Assembly (NCBI GenBank): GCA_002506645.1
Contig: DAXY01000020.1
Location: 797-6,435, forward strand
Length of the DNA stretch: 5,639 nt
Direction of reading: 5' to 3'
DNA from: Vulcanisaeta distributa
GTDB taxonomy: Archaea; Thermoproteota; Thermoprotei; Thermoproteales; Thermocladiaceae
Shown: positions 1 to 4,838 of the stretch, piece by piece
How the letters are laid out: every line of letters begins with the position of its first letter
Position numbering within the stretch: the stretch's first letter is position 1
Translations under genes and position numbers: made by a program
The notes under the pieces: generated by a model
What the model saw: the letters and a program-made list of their open reading frames with translations, nothing else
What the model was told of the DNA's origin: nothing
Databases searched by the model: none

Positions 1-364
1 CCAGGCTTATGGACCTCCTAAGCCTGTCAACGCTTTCGTAGCAGTCGAGCACTGCCGAGGGTTCCACGGCCATGACCTCCCTCAGGAACCTGGGCACCCA
101 ACCCCATAGCCTAACGAATGAGTTTCCGAACTCCCTAAGCATTTCCACGGCCCTGCCTGGGTTAAGTATGGATAGCCTACAGAACTCCCGCGGCAGTGGT
201 AGTGATAATGACTTATACCGCCTAATGATCGTTACTATCACACCCCTCAATGCCTGCATCGACGCCTCAATCCTCGGTACGTAAATTGCCAAGTCCAACC
301 TGGATGTGGCGGTGTTAGGCATTATTAAGTGGGCGTCTTCATCAGGAATACCCGAGTTCCTCAT
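1..364 (-). CDS. Unrecognised protein, N-terminal part (cut by left edge)
   Basis: An open minus-strand frame runs from an in-frame TGA at 376-374 to the left edge with no stop, giving about 121 residues from the ATG at 364-362. I do not recognise the family. The visible part is rich in Arg and Leu and probably mostly helical, with stretches such as LDLAIYVPRIEASMQALRG and FVRLWGWVPRFLREV; there is no signal peptide, clear membrane segment or metal-binding cysteine cluster. The start is uncertain: GTG codons at 373, 370 and 367 lie directly upstream in frame, and an ATG at 322-320 would give a shorter protein starting MPNTATSRLDLAIY. If the C/D box sRNA proposed at 340-398 is real, the 322 start becomes attractive because the first 14 codons would then be sRNA sequence. 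The gene is divergent from the kinase gene at 438. It is probably a real gene, since the frame stays open and codon use matches its neighbours. Confidence 0.6.
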   Translation of the reverse strand, partial: MRNSGIPDEDAHLIMPNTATSRLDLAIYVPRIEASMQALRGVIVTIIRRYKSLSLPLPREFCRLSILNPGRAVEMLREFGNSFVRLWGWVPRFLREVMAVEPSAVLDCYESVDRLRRSISL

Positions 365-398
365 CACCACCACTCAGAGGCCTGTTTCCTCATCAGGC
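340..398 (-). ncRNA. Candidate C/D box sRNA (2'-O-methylation guide)
   Basis: Read on the minus strand, the elements come in the order of an archaeal C/D box sRNA: C box CTGATGA (396-390), a 12-nt guide (389-378), D' box CTGA (377-374), a 6-nt spacer (373-368), C' box GTGATGA (367-361), a 15-nt guide (360-346) and D box CTGA (345-342). The first C-box base is C rather than the usual purine, and the second guide is longer than the common 12 nt, so it is less canonical than the sRNA at 4222. A TATA-like CTTAATTA at 428-421 is about 26 bases before the presumed 5' end. The D-side guide could pair with the conserved 16S rRNA 790-loop segment (archaeal AUACCCGGGU) through about 10 pairs including a G-U. 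I found no target for the D' guide. It overlaps the proposed start codons of the leftmost gene. Confidence 0.5.
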
Positions 399-403
399 AT
401 GCC

Positions 404-413
404 TATTTATATT
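404..413. promoter_or_regulatory. TATA-like box shared by divergent genes
   Basis: TATTTATATT on the plus strand reads AATATAAATA on the minus strand, so it resembles an archaeal TATA box both ways. On the plus strand its centre is about 28 bases before the kinase ATG at 438, the spacing expected for a leaderless transcript. On the minus strand it would start a transcript near 382, a few bases before the GTG/ATG start cluster at 373-362. Which direction it really serves is inference. Confidence 0.5.
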
Positions 414-420
414 GATGCAT

Positions 421-428
421 TAATTAAG
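421..428 (-). promoter_or_regulatory. Possible TATA box for the candidate sRNA at 340-398
   Basis: The minus strand reads CTTAATTA here, centred about 26 bases before base 398, where a transcript beginning just ahead of the CTGATGA C box would start. The region is generally A/T-rich, so this is a weak call that depends on the sRNA being real. Confidence 0.3.
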
Positions 429-437
429 TTAATTTTA

Positions 438-1169
438 ATGAGTGATTACGGGGCCTTCATAAGCCTTTGCGAACGAATTAATTGCCCAGGAAGTTACGTA
501 GATTCGATACTGGGTCAATTATCGAAATTGGGGGTGGAGGCTATCCTCAGCAACGGCGCGATTGAGTTCATGGGGATTAAATTATTGGGTAAGGGGCAGA
601 ACGGTCTTGTGTTCAAGTGCTTGGTCGGTAATGATTACTATGCCTGCAAGATTAGGCGCTTTGACTCGCCGAGACCGAACTTACTTGGTGAGGGCATTTA
701 CCTAGGGCTAGCGAATTCCGTGGGTGTTGGGCCGAGGTTAATTAATTATTCAAGTGACGTATTGATTATGGAGTTAGTGGATGGGGTGCCCATGCAGAGG
801 TTCGTAATTACGGCAAGCCCCACCGAGTTAAGGGCGGTGCTTAAGGAATTGCTTTGGCAATGCCGTAGATTGGACTCCATAGGCCTTGCGCATAATGAGT
901 TAAGTAGGCCCCAGGACCATGTGATAATCAGCGGTGGTAGGGTTTTCATAATAGACTTTGAGAGCGCCAGCTTGGGTGGTAAGGCGAGCAATGTTGCCCA
1001 GGTACTAAATGCCTTAATTATGGGTAGGGGCTTCGTACAGGACCGTGTCAAGTCAGTTATGGGCGTGGGCATTGACCTGGGGATGCTACGTAGCGCCATT
1101 AGGAGGTATAAGTCCACAAGAAGTGATGAGGACTTTATGAAAATACTGAGGCTACTTAGCCTTGATTAA
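438..1169 (+). CDS. Atypical archaeal Ser/Thr protein kinase (COG2112-like)
   Basis: A 243-residue predicted ATP-dependent protein kinase of the small archaeal type (COG2112-like); its substrate is unknown. About 45 N-terminal residues with weak similarity to anything I know precede the kinase fold. Kinase marks are the glycine-rich loop GKGQNGLVFK (51-60), an ATP-binding lysine in ACKIRR (K71), the hydrophobic hinge-like segment LIMELVDG (109-116), a catalytic-loop equivalent HNELSRP (152-158) and a metal-binding IIDFESAS (171-178). The usual HRD is replaced by HNE and DFG by DFE, as in this family as I recall it. The frame stays open upstream to 306, but the ATG at 438 is preferred. It lies about 28 bases after the TATA-like box at 404-413, and the upstream translation is low-complexity Ser/Thr/Pro sequence that would overlap the divergent gene and the candidate sRNA. 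The stop overlaps the tail of the convergent PUA gene by 18 bases. Confidence 0.85.
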   Translation: MSDYGAFISLCERINCPGSYVDSILGQLSKLGVEAILSNGAIEFMGIKLLGKGQNGLVFKCLVGNDYYACKIRRFDSPRPNLLGEGIYLGLANSVGVGPRLINYSSDVLIMELVDGVPMQRFVITASPTELRAVLKELLWQCRRLDSIGLAHNELSRPQDHVIISGGRVFIIDFESASLGGKASNVAQVLNALIMGRGFVQDRVKSVMGVGIDLGMLRSAIRRYKSTRSDEDFMKILRLLSLD

Positions 1170-1673
1170 TTCCTGAGCTAGAACCCACAGCTTATCCCCG
1201 AGGTGATGAATTACCTTTATGACCTTTCCCTTACCTATACTCCTCATCTCCTCAGCCGTCATTAGGGATATGCCGATGGCTATGTACCTGCCCTTAAGGT
1301 CCTTAATCAGTAATACATCACCAACGCCGAAGTTACCGCCTATATCCTTAATGCCTGGCCTCATTACATCGGCACCATTGACTATGTGGGGCACGGCGCC
1401 GTCGTCCACGGTCACTGTTGGGTAGTTGGGCAGGTATGGTGGGTTTAGGTAGAAGTACGTTAGCAATGGTATTACGTACTCCCTCTGGCCTGAGTCCATC
1501 TTTACCGTTAACCTAGCCACCAACGGCTTATCATCGACTATGTACACGGTAATCGCATCACTAAGTTCGTAAACCTCCACCTTCTTGGCGCTCCTAAATA
1601 TTGGGCCTAACACACCCACTGCATTGCTCAATTCCTTAATATCCTTATTACTAAGGAAGTACCTCTTAACCAC
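1152..1673 (-). CDS. PUA-domain RNA-binding protein, MCT-1/Tma20-like (COG2016)
   Basis: A 173-residue protein matching archaeal relatives of eukaryotic MCT-1/Tma20, which act with the ribosome in initiation or recycling; the archaeal role is less settled. The N-terminal half (about 1-80) is the pre-PUA domain. A PUA RNA-binding domain spans about 85-165, with the family signature DDGAVPHIVNGADVMRPGI (90-108), then the GVGDVLLI strand (116-123) and a YIAIGIS strand (130-136). The end, KVIKVIHHLGDKLWVL, is the usual closing strand and helix. The start is a GTG at 1673-1671, about 25 bases downstream of CTTATTAAT on the minus strand, so the message is probably leaderless. Length is as expected for the family. 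It is divergent from the tRNA-binding protein gene, and the two translation-related genes share an intergenic region of about 80 bases. Its last codons overlap the kinase gene on the other strand. Confidence 0.9.
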   Translation of the reverse strand: MVKRYFLSNKDIKELSNAVGVLGPIFRSAKKVEVYELSDAITVYIVDDKPLVARLTVKMDSGQREYVIPLLTYFYLNPPYLPNYPTVTVDDGAVPHIVNGADVMRPGIKDIGGNFGVGDVLLIKDLKGRYIAIGISLMTAEEMRSIGKGKVIKVIHHLGDKLWVLAQELIKAK

Positions 1674-1693
1674 AGTAATTACTTGCGTGGTTC

Positions 1694-1702
1694 ATTAATA
1701 AG
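1694..1702 (-). promoter_or_regulatory. TATA box of the PUA protein gene
   Basis: CTTATTAAT on the minus strand is centred about 25 bases before the GTG start at 1673, which places the transcription start on or next to the start codon. Confidence 0.55.
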
Positions 1703-1723
1703 TGTTTTCTACGTACCTCAATA

Positions 1724-1730
1724 CTTAATA
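1724..1730 (+). promoter_or_regulatory. TATA box of the tRNA-binding protein gene
   Basis: CTTAATA is centred about 26 bases before the GTG at 1753. It is only about 11 bases before the alternative TTG start at 1738, so it argues for the GTG as the true start. Confidence 0.55.
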
Positions 1731-1752
1731 GCTGGGTTTGCCCCTAACTAAC

Positions 1753-2091
1753 GTGTCCACGGGGACAATAACGAGAGCGGATTTCGAAAAGGTCGTACTG
1801 AGGATCGGCAAGGTAATTCATGCGGAGAGGGTTCAGGGATCGAGAAAGCTCCTCAGGCTAGTCGTCGATGTTGGCGATGAGAGGAGGCAAATAATCACCG
1901 GGTTGGCCGAGTTTTATAAGCCCGAGGATTTAATCAATAAGTACGTGATTGTGGTTGCCAATCTGGAGAGTAGGAAGATCTTCGGCTATGAAAGCCAGGG
2001 AATGATACTGGCATCATGTGACGAGAAGAACCCAACCATAGTGACGATTGATAAGCCACAGGACGAGCAAATAGGCAAGAGAGTCTGTTAA
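1753..2091 (+). CDS. Stand-alone tRNA-binding OB-fold protein (Trbp111/MetRS C-terminal-like, COG0073)
   Basis: A small protein of 112 residues made of one EMAPII/Trbp111-type OB-fold. The same fold is the C-terminal appendix of many methionyl-tRNA synthetases, and in archaea it often occurs as a separate beta-like subunit that binds tRNA nonspecifically and dimerises. Family marks are DFEKVVLRIGKVIHAERV (10-27), a K32-LLRL strand, RQIITGLAEFYKPEDL (45-60) and the signature NLESRKIFGYESQGMILAS (70-88). An in-frame TTG at 1738 would add MPLTN, but the GTG at 1753 fits the TATA spacing and the usual family start and length. No MetRS catalytic domain is present in the window, so it is free-standing here. 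It is followed by the M16 peptidase gene, which has its own promoter. Whether it partners MetRS cannot be told from sequence alone. Confidence 0.9.
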   Translation: MSTGTITRADFEKVVLRIGKVIHAERVQGSRKLLRLVVDVGDERRQIITGLAEFYKPEDLINKYVIVVANLESRKIFGYESQGMILASCDEKNPTIVTIDKPQDEQIGKRVC

Positions 2092-2101
2092 GGGTGTATT
2101 G

Positions 2102-2110
2102 CTTTAAATA
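2102..2110 (+). promoter_or_regulatory. TATA box of the M16 peptidase gene
   Basis: CTTTAAATA, one of the best TATA matches in the window, is centred about 26 bases before the GTG start at 2132. This implies a leaderless transcript separate from the preceding gene, whose stop is only 40 bases upstream of that GTG. Confidence 0.6.
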
Positions 2111-2131
2111 AACTGCTTAAAATCGACGACG

Positions 2132-3316
2132 GTGAAGATAGAGCGCTACGTATTGGATAACGGACTCAGGCTGTTGATAAGTAGGGTTGATGCGCCTACG
2201 GTTGGCATGGCCGTTGGCGTTGGCATAGGCTCGATATACGAGGATAGGGACCTACGGGGCATAAGTCACTTTGCAGAGCACGTAATTTATAGGGCATACC
2301 CAAACATCGATCTAGAAATAGAGGGCCTAGGCGGCGTTTCTGATGCCTACACCGAGCGAACGCTCACGATGTACCTATTCGAGGTAATACCAAGTGAGTT
2401 AAGGAGTTTGTTAAGGCTCATCAGCAGGATGTTCAGCAACAAGAGGGTTAGTGCCGAGGACTTCGAGAGGGAGCGGAGGGTAATACTTTCGGAGATAAGG
2501 ATGAGGAGTGATGACCCAAGCACGTTAATATATGACCTAGGCCCCAGGGCATTATTTGGGGATAGCGATTACGGCTCCCCAATAATCGGCACTGAGGAGA
2601 GCATCTCGGCGATGACGGTTAAGGACCTCGAGAACTTCCTAGAGTCATACTACACGCCGGATAACATGGTGATCAGCATCGTGGGGCCCATCAACCTCCC
2701 CATTAATGAGATAATAGAACCCTTCAGTAAGTGGGGTGGTAAATCAGGCCGTAGGAAGAACCCGGTAATGGGCAGGGGAGGCCCAATAACCATTAGGAGA
2801 CCTATTGAGTCGGCATATCTATCATATTCCTGGCAATACAACGTAACTAACGAGGATCCATTCCTCCTCCTCATCAAGTCATCACTGTTAGAGTTTCACC
2901 TAGTAAATGGGCTTAGTTCGTACTTAGTATCTAGGTTTAGGAGTAAGGGGTTAACGTACACGATAGACATGGATAGGGATTACCTACCAGGCACGTATTA
3001 TTACCAATTAGTGGTTTCCGCGGTTAATGAGGATAGTATTGACTTAGTGAAGGAGGAGTTGGTAAATGACCTATTGAGTATTGATGATTTATTTAAGGAT
3101 GAGTACTACCTAAGTAAGAGGTTGAACTTCCTTAAGTACCTAATGAGTGATTACTTACGTAGGCCAATACAGGTGGCCGAATCCATGAGCTACATGGAGT
3201 TAAAGCTTGGCAATCACGACATTGACAAATTCAATAGGGGGCTTGAGGAGCATTTCAGGGACTCCCTAAGCGGTTTAATAACCAATGGTGTATGGTCAGC
3301 AATAATACCATCATAG
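2132..3316 (+). CDS. M16 family zinc metallopeptidase (processing-peptidase-like)
   Basis: A 394-residue member of peptidase family M16 (pitrilysin/processing peptidase type), close to the 400-430 residues usual for single M16B subunits. The inverted zinc motif is intact: H46-F-A-E49-H50, where H46 and H50 bind zinc and E49 is catalytic. The third zinc ligand should be E121 in ERERRVILSEIRM (112-124). The spacing from H50 is about six residues shorter than usual, because of a short loop after HVIYRAYPN. The GLGGVSDAYTERTLTMY segment (65-81) matches the conserved GG-x-x-A-x-T region. The second half keeps the substrate-binding R-x-[KR]-G-L-x-Y pattern in RFRSKGLTYTI. There is no signal peptide, so it is probably cytoplasmic. 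M16B enzymes work as dimers, often with an inactive partner gene alongside; none is adjacent here, so a homodimer is likely. The GTG start is fixed by the TATA spacing. Substrate unknown. Confidence 0.92.
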   Translation: MKIERYVLDNGLRLLISRVDAPTVGMAVGVGIGSIYEDRDLRGISHFAEHVIYRAYPNIDLEIEGLGGVSDAYTERTLTMYLFEVIPSELRSLLRLISRMFSNKRVSAEDFERERRVILSEIRMRSDDPSTLIYDLGPRALFGDSDYGSPIIGTEESISAMTVKDLENFLESYYTPDNMVISIVGPINLPINEIIEPFSKWGGKSGRRKNPVMGRGGPITIRRPIESAYLSYSWQYNVTNEDPFLLLIKSSLLEFHLVNGLSSYLVSRFRSKGLTYTIDMDRDYLPGTYYYQLVVSAVNEDSIDLVKEELVNDLLSIDDLFKDEYYLSKRLNFLKYLMSDYLRRPIQVAESMSYMELKLGNHDIDKFNRGLEEHFRDSLSGLITNGVWSAIIPS

Positions 3317-3325
3317 CGCCGGCGC
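3316..3325. repeat. Perfect 10-bp GC palindrome between convergent genes
   Basis: GCGCCGGCGC begins at the last base of the M16 peptidase stop codon, in the 40-base gap before the convergent sirtuin stop. It is a self-complementary block in otherwise A/T-rich DNA. It has no loop of its own and no clear T-run after it, so a terminator role is only a possibility. Confidence 0.35.
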
Positions 3326-3356
3326 ATAATATACGTAAATTTGGATATTACCCGAA

Positions 3357-4133
3357 CTACTGATGTATTCCCAACCTATCCCTAACCTCCTTAAGTAACA
3401 GCGTCATTGCATCACCGGCCCTGCACCGTATTATCACATCTGCGATGTAGTCGAGTTCCGTGGGCTCCATATTAATAATGATTACCTTACCGCCCACCTC
3501 CTTAACAAACATCGGTATGTAGGCCGCTGGATATACAGAGAGCGAGGAGCCGATGACCAGGACAGCATCGCTTATTAGGGCCAACTCCCTGGCCTTATCG
3601 AAATCCTTAACTGGCTCACCGAATAACACGGTATCAGGCTTTAGAATGCCGCCGCACTCATCGCATAGTGGTGGTACCTGCCCACTATCTATCTTCCTAA
3701 TCACGACATCCATTGGGTATACACGGCCGCAGGCCATGCACACAGCCCTCCTCATTGTACCATGAAGCTCAATCACGTTTCTCGAACCCGCGGCCTGATG
3801 AAGCCCATCAACATTTTGCGTAATCACAGCCTTAATAATGCCCAACCTCTCGAGCTCGGCCACGGCGTAATGCGCCCTGTTTGGCTTTGCCACGAATAAC
3901 GTACTCATCCTCATTCTGTAAAATAGCCAGAAATCCCTTGGGTGTTGTAGGAAGTAGTCTATGGTAGCTATTTCGGGACTATACCTCCTCCATAATCCCT
4001 GCGGCCCTCTGAAGTCGGGTATGCCAGACTCTGTGGATATGCCCGCGCCAGTGAAGGCAATTGCATGCCTCGCATTAACCAATATGTCGGCAGCCCTCCT
4101 AATATCCTCAATACCGCACTGCCCCTCGCCCAT
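3357..4133 (-). CDS. Sir2-type NAD-dependent protein deacylase (sirtuin)
   Basis: A 258-residue sirtuin that removes acyl groups from lysine using NAD, releasing nicotinamide and O-acyl-ADP-ribose; in crenarchaea the chromatin protein Alba is a known deacetylation substrate. All core motifs are present: GAGISTESGIPDFRG (29-43), TQNVDGLH (105-112), the catalytic histidine H124 in ELHG, a four-cysteine zinc site (C132, C135, C157, C160), PDTVLFGE (166-173), the NAD-site GSSLSV (195-200) and IINMEP (219-224). In the acyl pocket Y72-R-M-R75 gives the Y-x-x-R pattern seen in SIRT5/CobB-type desuccinylases, so acyl specificity may go beyond acetyl. Length is normal. The ATG at 4133 is the first possible start, because an in-frame stop TAA lies at 4145-4143. 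The gene is convergent with the M16 peptidase gene. Confidence 0.95.
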   Translation of the reverse strand: MGEGQCGIEDIRRAADILVNARHAIAFTGAGISTESGIPDFRGPQGLWRRYSPEIATIDYFLQHPRDFWLFYRMRMSTLFVAKPNRAHYAVAELERLGIIKAVITQNVDGLHQAAGSRNVIELHGTMRRAVCMACGRVYPMDVVIRKIDSGQVPPLCDECGGILKPDTVLFGEPVKDFDKARELALISDAVLVIGSSLSVYPAAYIPMFVKEVGGKVIIINMEPTELDYIADVIIRCRAGDAMTLLLKEVRDRLGIHQ

Positions 4134-4163
4134 GCCCAGCCATTAAAACTCAGTAGTATCTAC

Positions 4164-4170
4164 GTTTAAG
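4164..4170 (-). promoter_or_regulatory. Likely TATA box of the sirtuin gene
   Basis: CTTAAAC on the minus strand places transcription start near 4141-4143, giving a leader of about 8-10 bases before the sirtuin ATG at 4133. A transcript starting there would also begin at or near an out-of-frame ATG (4143-4141) opening an 11-codon frame. This is unlike the leaderless pattern of the neighbours. Confidence 0.4.
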
Positions 4171-4194
4171 CATTAGCCCCAATGGGCGGGAGGA

Positions 4195-4202
4195 TTTATA
4201 TT
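4195..4202 (+). promoter_or_regulatory. TATA box of the C/D box sRNA at 4222
   Basis: TTTATATT sits about 25 bases before 4222-4225, just ahead of the sRNA C box at 4226. The box contains the stop codon of the opposing glycosyltransferase gene (TAA on the minus strand, 4198-4196). The spacing matches that of the protein-gene promoters in this window. Confidence 0.6.
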
Positions 4203-4834
4203 GCGGTCCGTAAGGACTTGCTAGTGTGATGACCTGACGACGGACTGAGCACCTGATGAGCGCGTTGGTGGCTGATGCTATCGTATATCGACCCCACATC
4301 GCCTACTGACCTGACCTCCACGGCATCGATGCCGTAATCATTCCTGAGGGATTCATACGCCGGCTTATTGTGCGCAATGACGTAGAGCGCCGAGGATAGC
4401 GCATACCTCTCCCAATCCCTTATCGTCATGCTCAGCAGGCTTATGGCATTACCTGACCTAATTGGTTCCGTTGAGTAAACACTCACTATATACGGTACCC
4501 TGAGCCTCTCCGAGACCGCCCTGGCGATTACCGCGGCAATCCAATCATGCGCATGTACGAAGTCAATGTCCCTAGGTATTACATAGGGCATTCTGGAGAG
4601 CATCTCCACGAGTAGGAAGTGCATGTAAGCAACAACATCGCTGAACCACCTATCACTCACGGTGAATACCCGCACATTGCCATCCGTATAACTACCATCG
4701 AAGTTTGCCGGGTGGATTAGGTAAATCTCGTACCTGCTGGACAATTGCGTGACCAAGTCCCTAACTTGAAATGCCATTAATCCCACAACCCTGTGCGGCG
4801 GGTACTCAGTCGATATATGCAGTACCCTAGTCAC
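4196..4834 (-). CDS. Glycosyltransferase N-terminal (acceptor) domain only; truncated GT-B protein
   Basis: A 212-residue protein resembling only the first Rossmann domain of GT4/GT5 glycosyltransferases (glycogen/starch synthase type), which usually have 380-500 residues. The start VLHISTEYPPH (4-14) is the typical first strand and loop. DFVHAHDWIAAVIA (91-104), VPYIVSVYSTEP (113-124) and the ERYALSSALYVIAHN region (142-156) follow in family order. The usual glycine-rich GGLG near residue 17 reads VVGL, and the hinge IPNGID is replaced by VRSVGDV (174-180). The C-terminal nucleotide-sugar-binding domain is absent, and the sirtuin gene follows instead. Codons for about residues 186-205 are antisense to the C/D box sRNA at 4222-4279, so the tail is probably not conserved protein. 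The GTG start lies 4 bases after the winged-helix stop, so the two are likely one operon. It may be a decayed enzyme or a stand-alone domain with a partner; activity alone is unlikely. Confidence 0.8.
   Translation of the reverse strand: MTRVLHISTEYPPHRVVGLMAFQVRDLVTQLSSRYEIYLIHPANFDGSYTDGNVRVFTVSDRWFSDVVAYMHFLLVEMLSRMPYVIPRDIDFVHAHDWIAAVIARAVSERLRVPYIVSVYSTEPIRSGNAISLLSMTIRDWERYALSSALYVIAHNKPAYESLRNDYGIDAVEVRSVGDVGSIYDSISHQRAHQVLSPSSGHHTSKSLRTAI
4222..4279 (+). ncRNA. C/D box sRNA guiding 2'-O-methylation, probably of 16S rRNA
   Basis: The box layout is textbook archaeal: C box GTGATGA (4226-4232), a 12-nt guide (4233-4244), D' box CTGA (4245-4248), a 5-nt spacer (4249-4253), C' box TGATGA (4254-4259), a 12-nt guide (4260-4271) and D box CTGA (4272-4275). 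In archaea such RNAs bind L7Ae, Nop5 and fibrillarin and direct methylation at the target base paired with the fifth guide base before D or D'. The D' guide CUGACGACGG (4234-4243) is fully complementary to CCGUCGUCAG, a conserved stretch of archaeal 16S rRNA helix 34. The rule picks the U paired with A4240, about U1062 in E. coli numbering from memory. The D guide GCGCGUUGGUGG predicts modification of the C opposite G4267 in a CCACCAACGCGC-like target that I could not place. A TATA box at 4195-4202 has correct spacing. The exact ends are estimated, and the gene is antisense to the glycosyltransferase 3' end. Confidence 0.87.
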
Positions 4835-4838
4835 AGAT

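Noticed and set aside
72..284. Plus-strand open frame of 70 codons
   Set aside because: It lies opposite the leftmost minus-strand gene; its Ser/Leu-rich translation resembles no protein family and no promoter precedes it.
374..400. Short minus-strand frame MPDEETGL from ATG 400
   Set aside because: It stops after eight codons and is too close to the TATA-like box. Its likeness to IPDEDAHL downstream is explained by the repeated TGATGA box sequence.
306..437. N-terminal extension of the kinase frame
   Set aside because: The added 44 residues are low-complexity, overlap the divergent gene start, lie upstream of the promoter and are not needed for the kinase fold.
746..1117. Minus-strand open frame inside the kinase gene
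   Set aside because: It is fully covered by a recognisable kinase on the other strand, and its own translation shows no family motif.
1123..1176. GTGATGA followed by CTGA, resembling part of a C/D box sRNA
   Set aside because: The gap is 16 nt, no C' box follows, and the sequence is coding for the kinase C-terminus.
1203..1209. GTGATGA resembling a C box
   Set aside because: No CTGA box lies within guide distance, and the site is inside the PUA gene.
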